From Nemertoderma westbladi (taxonomy: Eukaryota > Xenacoelomorpha > Nemertodermatida > Nemertodermatidae): a stretch of 64,000 bases of DNA. Made by a program: the position numbers and the translations under genes. The stretch covers positions 1-64,000 of the forward strand of contig JAUCBJ010003385.1 in NCBI GenBank assembly GCA_032718475.1. Reading direction: 5' to 3'. This document shows positions 10,955-20,400 of this stretch, one piece after another. The first letter of the stretch is position 1. Every line of letters begins with the position of its first letter. The notes under the pieces were generated by a model, which was not told the DNA's origin, ran no database searches, and saw only the letters and a list, made by a program, of their open reading frames with translations.

Positions 10955-11585
10955 CGCAACCAAGGCGTACTATATACAAGGCCATGCAATCGAGTTAACT
11001 GGGGGCGGTGACTGGCAAGATTTTAAAGATTTTTTTTTAATATGTTCTAGAACTAATATTTTTTGTTCTAGAACATTTTTTAGAAAAAAAATCGGGATTC
11101 TATTTAAAACGCATGGAATCGTTTTAAAACGTGTTTAAAATCAATAAAACTATTTTAAAAATATTATTTTCAAAAAAGTTTTTTCGCTCCACAGTATTTT
11201 TTTTCACAATTTTTTTTTATTTATTTTCAACACGTTTTAGAACGATTCCATGCGTTTTAAATAGAATCCCGATTTTTCTCTAAAAAATGTTCTAGAATAA
11301 AAAATATTTGTTCTAAAACATTTTTTTTAATGAATAGCTAACATGTTCTGGAACATTTTCTATACAAATAGTTATAAAAACTAGCTACTACAAAATATTT
11401 ATAGAGGGAAGTAGGATGTCGGAACCAAGTGTCGAAATTACTAGCTAAACCTACCTAAAACACTTGCTACCATTGACCAATACATATCAAAATATCAAAT
11501 TGTTGTAAAAAAATCTTGCCCCCAGTCACCGCACCCAGTTAACTCGATGGCATGGCCTTGTATATAGTACGCCTTGATCGCAATA
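10955..11585. mobile_element. Large imperfect palindrome (foldback or MITE)
   Basis: CAAGGCGTACTATATACAAG near 10961 recurs inverted near 11555-11575. GAGTTAACTGGG and GGTGACTGG (10992-11010) recur inverted at about 11522-11543. The inner arms 11030-11150 and 11220-11330 also match inverted (TAAAACGCATGGAATCGTTTT; ATCGGGATTCTATTTAAA; TGTTCTAGAAC). The right side carries about 170 bp of extra sequence (11345-11515). Very AT-rich and non-coding. Confidence 0.6.
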
Positions 11586-12067
11586 CCCTACGTGGACTTT
11601 TGTTCGTGGGGCCATATGCTAGCAACACAGTGAATTATGAGTTACTCGGGTACATCTCCTTTAGTTCGGAAATGTCTAGACAAGTTGTCGGGTTGACGAT
11701 CCTATTAACAGAATTCCCTAATATTATCCTGCAATCCTTACTAAGAATTTGTTTAAAGTCTGCTACTCCGTATTAACTCACAAGTCCATAGGTTTGGGAT
11801 CAGTTTATGAGAAATGTTTCAACGAGTTGGCGATGCCTAGTCTCGCCTTAGTTCTTAATTCTCAGTAGGCCTACAGTAAAAACGTGCTCTGTAAACGTTT
11901 CGATCTCTGCGACCTCAATCCCATAGAACGCCTCAGTATTGAGGCAGAGTTACTCCCAGCCGTTACCGTCCGCGTTCACAGTGCGCCACAACCGAATCCT
12001 GCAATATTTTAACCTGTGGATATATTTAACTTTTTAACCTTTAACGTCACATCCACGCCGTGTAACA
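11586..12067. other. Unassigned sequence upstream of gypsy remnant
   Basis: Nothing recognisable. The plus strand has open stretches of up to about 75 codons (around 11552-11776) without a family match that I can see. It may be part of the same degraded retrotransposon as the downstream pol fragment. Confidence 0.3.
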
Positions 12068-12179
12068 ATGGTCGATTTCGAGGATTCTATTCTCATGATA
12101 TCTATTAGACTGTCTTTTGTGTTATTTTTACTGATCTCAACCGTTGTTGAATTGTTTAGCCATGAAAAATCTTCTCCCC

Positions 12180-12730
12180 AGATGCATTCCAGATGGCTGT
12201 CCTATATCTCAGAGTTTTCATGTAAAATTAAACATGTTTCTGGCACAGAACGTAGTTGCAGATGCTTTATCTCGCCTTGTCTCGGCAATCTCTTTTGACA
12301 ATTTAGACAATTTGGCAGACCGTCAGTTAGACGACGTAGCATTTACAAACATTTTTTTAAGTTGACAACACAACAGTACCTTTGGGTCGGGTAACAAATT
12401 TGTTATTTATGATGATTCTAAACCAAACTTATGTCCATGCATAATATACTGTACCTCTCAAAATGAGAAGTGATATTTTCGATAAAATTCCCGATTTAGC
12501 TCATCCCGGACCCAAAGAATCTCTAAAATAGATTACCGACCGTTTTATATGGCTGGAAATGAATAAGCAATTTAAAAACTGGGCTCAAGAATGCCAAAAC
12601 TGCAAAAAATTGTAAAATTACTAGGCATACAAAAACATCTGTGGGAACAATACCGTCACATTCTCGGTTAGATACTGTAGTCCCTACATAGATATTGTAT
12701 AGGACCTCTTCCCTTCTTCATGCGGATATC
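12180..12730 (+). pseudogene. Broken Ty3/gypsy retrotransposon pol fragment
   Basis: The plus strand reads, across frameshifts and stops, the end of RNase H followed by the start of integrase. RWLSYISEFSCKIKHVSGTE (about 12188-12247) and, after a frame change, NVVADALSRLV (about 12251-12283) match the RNase H end of Ty3/gypsy pol. Further on come LAHPG, a W-L-E-M-N-K segment, CQNCKK (zinc-binding HHCC module), a TSVGTIPSHS-like segment and DIVGPLPSS (start of the integrase core). At least one frameshift and several stops make it inactive. The integrase catalytic D,D-35-E core and LTRs are not seen, so this is a fragment. Confidence 0.75.
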
Positions 12731-13481
12731 AATTCGGAAAAATTGCGAAAAATTACGACAATGTGAAGAACGGCCACGATACGGAGGGTGCGATTTCGCA
12801 AAAGACACTTTTTTAAAACGCTTATTAAAAAAATTTAAAGGCAACGACGGTGAGTGGAACTAGTTATGTTTCAAATTTCTAGCAATATGATAAAGATTTG
12901 TAGAAAAATCTAGGGGGGGTGGGGGTCCGTGTCATCAGAAAACGATACTATATTACGGGACATGATTTACTGTAGCAATGTTACTATAGTCTATTTTGAT
13001 TGGATTTAGTGCGAGCAAAAATAACTTTTATTTAATCACGAAAAAAAAAAACAATTTAATAACCTTTAATAACGATTTATACATAGATACCCCCCCACCC
13101 CCCCCCCCCCCCCCCTCCCCCACAATTTAATTAGATTTGAGTGACCCGTTATAAACCCGCTAATTACAATTAATAAAATTACGTTCTCCGTGGTGTAATC
13201 TACCACTTTATATGTGTCTGCGATATTCTGTCGAAATATATTATTTTACTATTTATTTAGTTGTACAAAAAATGTATATTGAAATATAATCTAATATTAT
13301 GTAATGAATTCGATTGTATATAAATATTCAATACCAAAATAAATATATTAAATAGCACCGCTTGTTTCGCATTAAAATAAATTAAAATTTGCTACATTAA
13401 TAAAAAAATAGAATTGACACAGTAAACAATTATATATTTATACTTTTTGTTAAAAATAAAGTAGATAATAATTAATAGGCC
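12731..13481. other. 3' flank of CNTD1-like gene with dispersed repeat and C-run
   Basis: Contains the second copy of the G-run repeat (12850-12985), a 30-base C-rich tract at about 13090-13121 and AT-rich DNA. A minus-strand AATAAA at 13252-13257, about 225 bases past the stop, is a candidate polyadenylation signal for the gene at 13482. No other gene is seen. Confidence 0.5.
12850..12985 (+). repeat. Dispersed G-run repeat, copy 2
   Basis: Collinear with 8874-9003: GTTTCAAATTTC, AAGATTTGTAGAAAAAT, a G-run (12913-12926, with one T), then CGATACTATATTACGGGACA. The two copies are diverged but keep the same order. Confidence 0.55.
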
Positions 13482-14372
13482 TCAGTTATTAGGAAGAACA
13501 GCATCAACAAGTACTTCGAGGAAACAGTGGATATCGAGTTCTAGAATAGTAGTCATGGTAGATAGATGGCTGATAACATGGTAGACCAGTTCGGGCTCGG
13601 TGAGAAAGGAAGCCGCTGCTACAACGGAAACAGCTAGGAGCATGTAATCCGCCTCAACGTCAGCAAACATCCGGCGGAGTTTAGCGACCGGAACCGCGGG
13701 GGAACTCATAACCTTATCGATAAGTTTGTCGTAGACAAGCCGTTTATTCAGAAGCACGTAATCGAGCACAACGAGCGAGCACTCGTACACAGGGGATGAC
13801 TCGATGGATTGGCAAGTGGCGACAAGAGCTTGAAGGATTGTCTCGACGTAACTGAAGGGGCTGATCACGTTGAGGCGGTACTGCAAGGTCTTTAGGACCC
13901 GCATCTCAGCCTCTATCAACGCCTCCCTCGCGTAGTTACTACCGGATCGAGAAAGAATCCGCTGTACTTTAGTCGTGGTGAATATCTTGTAATGGTAATT
14001 AAGCTTGGTGGCAATCTGCACGCAGATGACGCATCGCAGAGTCGCTTGTTTTTGCATTTTAAGTTTGCAGGTCTGCCAGTTGGCCTTTTCTTTTCCCTTA
14101 TGCGATGATTTCTTGAGGAGTTGGAATGTCTGTTTAACGTGTTCCGTCATGAACTCGTTGTAGAGGTCGGTAGCTATGTATTTTACATTGAGTGGGAGTT
14201 TGTATTCTTCGCACAAGTCAAATATAAATGAAACTGCTTTGTTTGTATTGAAGTAAGGCAGAGTTTTTGTCTTGCTTCTTGCAGCGAGGTTTATTTCTGA
14301 AAGGTACTGCAATACATCGATGACAAGGTCAGGGTCTAGTTCGCTACTGTTAAAGTTTACTAATTTATCCAT
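13482..14372 (-). CDS. CNTD1: CNTD1-like cyclin N-terminal domain protein, intronless
   Basis: Open frame of 296 residues from the ATG at 14372 (G at -3, G at +4). The frame stays open about 28 codons further upstream but without an ATG, and this methionine aligns with the start of vertebrate CNTD1. CNTD1 is a divergent cyclin-fold protein that promotes meiotic crossover maturation in germ-cell nuclei. Matching segments include TLRCVICVQIATKL (cyclin-box helix), EALIEAEMRVLKTLQYRLN, SPFSYVETIL and ADYMLLAVSVVAAASFL, all in family order. The length is close to the vertebrate protein (about 330). There is no signal peptide or membrane segment. CNTD1 is multi-exonic in vertebrates but no intron is seen here. 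Assignment is from remembered family pattern; another divergent cyclin-box protein is the alternative. Confidence 0.82.
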   Translation of the reverse strand: MDKLVNFNSSELDPDLVIDVLQYLSEINLAARSKTKTLPYFNTNKAVSFIFDLCEEYKLPLNVKYIATDLYNEFMTEHVKQTFQLLKKSSHKGKEKANWQTCKLKMQKQATLRCVICVQIATKLNYHYKIFTTTKVQRILSRSGSNYAREALIEAEMRVLKTLQYRLNVISPFSYVETILQALVATCQSIESSPVYECSLVVLDYVLLNKRLVYDKLIDKVMSSPAVPVAKLRRMFADVEADYMLLAVSVVAAASFLTEPELVYHVISHLSTMTTILELDIHCFLEVLVDAVLPNN

Positions 14373-15435
14373 GACTTTATCAATTATAATATGAAGTATT
14401 GTTGTGGGGCGAGCCACGAAGTAAGGTAGTCTTATCGTAAGGTTACCATTAAACAACCTGTCGGTCTGTAGTGTGTAGATCCGAATATTTGAAGGTTAAT
14501 AATTAAACAAAATGTACAGTAGTCTGGCAAAAGTTTATAAATTTTGTAGTCTATAATTTACGTGTGGCCATCGAGAAGCTAAGATAAAAGCAGTTGTTAA
14601 TTATTTCATTATTATTGTTAATTGTTATTGTAAAAAGCAGCATTTTTAACCAGCGTCTCCTTTCATGAAAATATATTATTTTTCTACTACAAGATTAAAT
14701 TAATTAACTTAAAAATTATCCAGCTTGAATCCCCATACATAATAGTTTTTAATTTAATAAGTTCAAGTGATTTCGCTTTAGAAATGAGTTTTAATTGATC
14801 TAAACATAATTAACAAGTTCAGAAGGTACCTAAATTGGATTCTGATCAGTTAATGGTCAACATATTAAAAGTCACTGGTAAAATTATTAAATGCCTAGGA
14901 TGTGTGTGGTGCTGCTACTACAGTACTAGCTCACTGACTGCAGTTTGAAACTAGGCCCTACAAGACGTCCGTAACATTTATTACCACGGTTCATCAAAAT
15001 ATCGGGCTGATTATTTTTTGATTGTATTTCTTTGAAATTTCTTCAAAATTATATTATTTTTTGGGTCCTTAGAATTGCCTACATTTTTTCAATAACAGGT
15101 AAGAGGGGTTGAAGGGAAGGAGCTGTCTCCCCCTTTCTTTGATTTATTGGCGGATTTTTTTAATTTCGTATATTCCGGTATTGTGATAGAATCTCTCAAT
15201 TTTAATTTGTGTATCATAACTGAGCCTCGTGCTGCTCGAACTTGTACTACCACACTACTGGCTGTTAAATGAAAATGACCGATAACAAAGTTATGTTCAG
15301 TACCGGCTAACCGGTTATTGAATGGTTGTTTTGTAGACAGTACGACTCTAGACTGCTAGATTAGACAGTTAGACAGACCTTTTTCAATGGCCAAGTGGCC
15401 TATACTAAAGTAGGCTTCTGTTTAAATAATAACTA
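14373..15435. other. Intergenic, upstream of CNTD1-like gene
   Basis: AT-rich sequence that should contain the promoter of the minus-strand gene at 13482-14372. I see no clear TATA or initiator motif and no coding region. Confidence 0.45.
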
Positions 15436-15577
15436 TTTACATACTTGTGTGTAAAGTAGCACTTTACAGTGTGATGATCCGAGTGGCTTTGTTACACGAA
15501 CGAACGTTAGTGAGTGAGTGAAAATAAAGCCACGAGGATCAGAACACTGTAAAGTACTTTGCAACAAGTATGTAAAT
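15436..15577. mobile_element. MITE-like inverted repeat
   Basis: Arms of about 55 bp: TTTACATACTTG, AGCACTTTACAGTGT and GATCCGAGTGGCTTTGTT on the left recur inverted on the right (ATAAAGCCACGAGGATC, ACACTGTAAAGTACTTTGC, CAAGTATGTAAA). A 15-bp segment just outside the right arm (15588-15609) is inverted again near 16009-16030, suggesting nested insertions. Confidence 0.65.
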
Positions 15578-16035
15578 GTATGTAGTTTTATTCCAAAATG
15601 TTAACATTACGAAATTATTGTATATATATTATTAAATTAGTTGCTGTATAAATATATGTAAAAATGACATAAATTATGTTATAAATAAGTTAGGTTATAT
15701 TTATGGTGGTGTGTGGAGCCATGTTATAATAATATAGCTAGGCCCAACTAGTTATTAATAGCTATACCCAGCCTACCGGTAGGTAATGCAGTACTGCAGT
15801 AGGCCTATCTGGCTGTCAGACAAATTTACACCTATTGTTTACGTGGTAACCAATGACGGCGTTAAGTAATGTCCACTAAGGAGACATTACTTAACCGATA
15901 ACACCAAATACAATGCTGAATGTACAGGCCAATACAATGCTGTAATGTCCTCAAAAGTTGTAAAGTGCTAAATAACAACTCGCTGTTAATACTAACGGCG
16001 TTGAGTAATGTTACAATTTTGGAATAAAATATACG

Positions 16036-16728
16036 GCATTAGTACGTTTGAACGACACTAGCCAAACAAGCCTAAAATCCGATAAATAATGGTACCGGCT
16101 GACCGGTACCGGTATAGCAGTATTGTGCACAACCTTGCGGATTGCATGGGCATTATTTATTAAGTTCTTTGAAGGGAATGTATTATTTTATTGTAATTTA
16201 TATTACTACTACTATTATCAGACTATTATTACTACAGTACTATAACTATTATTTACTAGGTGACTACTAGGTTATTTACTGGTGGCGTTTGTTATACCAA
16301 CATTCACACCGTGAATAGACTCTTCTCAAACCACGTTCCAGAACGTGCTGTTCGCTTGTCAGCTTGTTCTTATTAGCACCGGAACAACGTCAAACAAGCC
16401 GCATGAATCCCCTGTCCTTCACCAGCAGCGTAATTTTAGATTGCGCAGTACAACCCGGAAATGGCGGAAAAGGACAAAGACGTAGGGTTGGTTGCCCATT
16501 TTGTTGTAGAGTTCGGGGGAGAAGCTCCACGCTTTGTGCAAACTCAATAGCGCGCTCCCCAGTCTCGATAAGTTTCCCAGTACACGAGTACAGTACACTA
16601 ACAGTAGGCCCAGTAAGTAACAGTAGGCCTAACAATACTGATATACCGGTACCGGTAACAATTTTTATCAGTTTCTATCTGATTTCAGGATTGTTTGGCT
16701 AGTGTCGTTCAAACGTACTAATACCAAA
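16036..16728. mobile_element. TIR element with promoter-like cargo
   Basis: About 45-bp terminal inverted repeats: left GTACGTTTGAACGACACTAG (from about 16043) and right CTAGTGTCGTTCAAACGTAC (ending near 16719), plus flanking GCCAAACAA/TTGTTTGGC. The interior of about 600 bp is less AT-rich than its surroundings. It includes CCGGAAATGGCGG (16455-16467), which combines ETS-like and YY1-like promoter words, followed by a 29-codon frame at 16461-16550. No transposase is present. Confidence 0.55.
16461..16550 (+). other. Small open frame in promoter-like context
   Basis: An ATG inside CCGGAAATGGCGG opens a 29-codon frame (begins MAEKDKDVGLVAHFVVEF) that ends in TAG. The start context resembles a TATA-less housekeeping promoter where YY1-type sites overlap the ATG. 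It could be a captured first exon, but no convincing splice donor is seen and I do not recognise the peptide. Confidence 0.25.
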
Positions 16729-17059
16729 ATACACATCTAAAATCATGGACCGAAATATATATTAAATTAAGAATCGCAACAACGCAAGGCCTAATTTTCA
16801 AGTAGAGCTTGATTAAAATTTAGAGTCAAGTAGGCTATATAACATAATAATGTATGTAGTAGGATAGGCCTACCGATAAGCCCCCGCAGTGTGTCAGGTA
16901 GCAAATATTACTTCAGTCTGGCAGTATGCCATCAAAAATCTGCACTCTTGTAGGAGGTCTGATAGCCAACCGGTATTGCAAACTAGAAAATGAAACAACT
17001 TCGTTAGGCTGTTACCGGTAACCGGTACATTCAATAAGTCATGACTTACTGACCAGCAT
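16729..17059. other. Intergenic spacer
   Basis: AT-rich sequence with several ACCGGT words and one TAGGCCTA near 16865. No gene or element recognised. Confidence 0.4.
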
Positions 17060-17219
17060 GAGGCGTTAAAACATCCTAATTTCAAGCAGTCACCGACAGA
17101 CTGATTGGTCAGACAAATGGCCTACCAACATAGCTATTCCTACCAATCATATAGCGCTTGAATTAGGTGCTTTTAAGGACAATAATTAAATTATGCCATT
17201 AGAGACTGCTAATTTCAAG
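17060..17219 (+). repeat. Outer inverted repeat flanking the satellite element, left arm
   Basis: GAGGCGTTAAAACATCCTAA, TTTCAAGCAGTC, AGCGCTTGAATTAGGTG and TGCTAATTTCAAG match, inverted and in order, 23742-23886 on the other side of the 5.4-kb satellite block. The arms are about 145-160 bp and diverged. Confidence 0.7.
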
Positions 17220-17445
17220 TTAAGGAGTTGTTAATGATGTTGGCGGGAGGTTTAAAAATAAAATAATTGACAGACATAAAACATGTTATGTGAGCATGCA
17301 AGTGGTTGTGGTGCTTTAATAACCTCCCTCATCAAATAAGAATTAAGAAAGTAGCAGTAACATGCAATTATAATACCTGCAGAGACCCTGTCAATAATAA
17401 TTTTAAAATAAAATAAAATATAACAGTACCGGTTGCACTATAATC

Positions 17446-20400
17446 TATGGAACGCCAATAGCGCCAATAATGTTACTACCAACTAATAGTTCGTAGCTAC
17501 TTTTTTATTTGGTACAAAAAGTATCTACCATGTATTGAGTCAAAAGTACCTACCAACTAGTTGGTAGGTACTTTTTTCCTATTGGCTAAATAGATGGTAG
17601 GTACTTATGGTAGGTACTAGTTATTGTACTACTGTAGTTATTGTATAGTACTTGTTATTGGCCAGTTTATTTTAGCCAATAGGAAAAAAGTACCTACCAT
17701 CTACATGTATTTAGCCAATAGGAAAAAAGTACCTACCAACTAGTTGGTAGCTACATTTTTGTTATTGGCAGTTTATTTTAGCCAATAGGAAAAAAGTACC
17801 TACCATCTATTTAGCCAATAGGAAAAAAGTACCTACCATCTATTTAGCCAATAGGAAAAAAGTACCTACCAACTAGTTGGTAGCTACATTTTTGTTATTG
17901 GCCAGTTTATTTTAGCCAATAGGAAAAAAGTACCTACCATCTACATGTATTTAGCCAATAGGAAAAAAGTACCTACCAACTAGTTGGTAGCTACATTTTT
18001 GTTATTGGCCAGTTTATTTTAGCCAATAGGAAAAAAGTACCTACCATCTATTTAGCCAATAGGATAAAAGTACCTACCATCTATTTAGCCAATAGGAAAA
18101 AAGTACCTACCAACTAGTTGGTAGCTACATTTTTGTTATTGGCCAGTTTATTTTAGCCAATAGGAAAAAAGTACCTACCATCTACATGTATTTAGCCAAT
18201 AGGAAAAAAGTACCTACCAACTAGTTGGTAGCTACATTTTTGTTATTGGCCAGTTTATTTTAGCCAATAGGAAAAAAGTACCTACCATCTATTTAGCCAA
18301 TAGGAAAAAAGTACCTACCAACTAGTTGGTAGCTACATTTTTGTTATTGGCCAGTTTATTTTAGCCAATAGGAAAAAAGTACCTACCATCTACATGTATT
18401 TAGCCAATAGGAAAAAAGTACCTACCAACTAGTTGGTAGCTACATTTTTGTTATTGGCCAGTTTATTTTAGCCAATAGGAAAAAAGTACCTACCATCTAT
18501 TTAGCCAATAGGAAAAAAGTACCTACCAACTAGTTGGTAGCTACATTTTTGTTATTGGCCAGTTTATTTTAGCCAATAGGAAAAAAAGTACCTACCAACT
18601 AGTTGGTAGCTACATTTTTGTTATTGGCCAGTTTATTTTAGCCAATAGGAAAAAAGTACCTACCATCTATTTAGCCAATAGGAAAAAAGTACCTACCAAC
18701 TAGTTGGTAGCTACATTTTTGTTATTGGCCAGTTTATTTTAGCCAATAGGAAAAAAGTACCTACCAACTAGTTGGTAGCTACATTTTTGTTATTGGCCAG
18801 TTTATTTTAGCCGATAGGAAAAAAGTACCTACCAACTAGTTGGTAGCTACATTTTTGTTATTGGCCAGTTTATTTTAGCCAATAGGAAAAAAGTACCTAC
18901 CATCTACATGTATTTAGCCAATAGGAAAAAAGTACCTACCAACTAGTTGGTAGCTACATTTTTGTTATTGACCAGTTTATTTTAGCCAATAGGAAAAAAG
19001 TACCTACCATCTACATGTATTTAGCCAATAGGAAAAAAGTACCTACCAACTAGTTGGTAGCTACATTTTTGTTATTGGCCAGTTTATTTTAGCCGATAGG
19101 AAAAAAGTACCTACCAACTAGTTGGTAGCTACATTTTTGTTATTGGCCAGTTTATTTTAGCCAATAGGAAAAAAGTACCTACCATCTACATGTATTTAGC
19201 CAATAGGAAAAAAGTACCTACCAACTAGTTGGTAGCTACATTTTTGTTATTGGCCAGTTTATTTTAGCCAATAGGAAAAAAGTACCTACCATCTATTTAG
19301 CCAATAGGAAAAAAGTACCTACCAACTATTTGGTAGCTACATTTTTGTTATTGGCCAGTTTATTTTAGCCAATAGGAAAAAAGTACCTACCATCTATTTA
19401 GCCAATAGGAAATAAGTACCTACCAACTAGTTGGTAGCTACATTTTTGTTATTGGCCAGTTTATTTTAGCCAATAGGAAAAAAGTACCTACCATCTATTT
19501 AGCCAATAGGAAAAAAGTACCTACCAACTACAGTAGTTGGTAGCTACATTTTTGTTATTGGCCAGTTTATTTTAGCCAATAGGAAAAAAGTACCTACCAT
19601 CTACATGTATTTAGCCAATAGGAAAAAAGTACCTACCAACTAGTTGGTAGCTACATTTTTGTTATTGGCCAGTTTATTTTAGCCAATAGGAAAAAAGTAC
19701 CTACCATCTATTTAGCCAATAGGAAAAAAGTACCTACCATCTATTTAGCCAATAGGAAAAAAGTACCTACCAACTAGTTGGTAGCTACATTTTTGTTATT
19801 GGCCAGTTTATTTTAGCCAATAGGAAAAAAGTACCTACCATCTACATGTATTTAGCCAATAGGAAAAAAGTACCTACCAACTAGTTGGTAGCTACATTTT
19901 TGTTATTGGCCAGTTTATTTTAGCCGATAGGAAAAAAGTACCTACCAACTAGTTGGTAGCTACATTTTTGTTATTGGCCAGTTTATTTTAGCCGATAGGA
20001 AAAAAGTACCTACCATCTATTTAGCCAATAGGAAAAAAGTACCTACCAACTAGTTGGTAGCTACATTTTTGTTATTGGCCAGTTTATTTTAGCCAATAGG
20101 AAAAAAGTACCTACCATCTACATGTATTTAGCCAATAGGAAAAAAGTACCTACCAACTAGTTGGTAGCTACATTTTTGTTATTGGCCAGTTTATTTTAGC
20201 CGATAGGAAAAAAGTACCTACCAACTAGTTGGTAGCTACATTTTTGTTATTGGCCAGTTTATTTTAGCCAATAGGAAAAAAGTACCTACCATCTACATGT
20301 ATTTAGCCAATAGGAAAAAAGTACCTACCAACTAGTTGGTAGCTACATTTTTGTTATTGGCCAGTTTATTTTAGCCAATAGGAAAAAAGTACCTACCATC

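Noticed and set aside
12464-12730. Functional retroviral integrase
   Set aside because: Stops and frameshifts interrupt it, and no catalytic core is seen beyond the first motif.
14373-14456. N-terminal extension of the CNTD1-like frame to 14456
   Set aside because: The upstream boundary codon is TTG, not ATG. The ATG at 14372 has a good context and aligns with the family start.
16390-16702. Overlapping 81- and 112-residue frames in the TIR element
   Set aside because: No recognisable domains. They lie within a mobile element and probably reflect the locally higher GC content.
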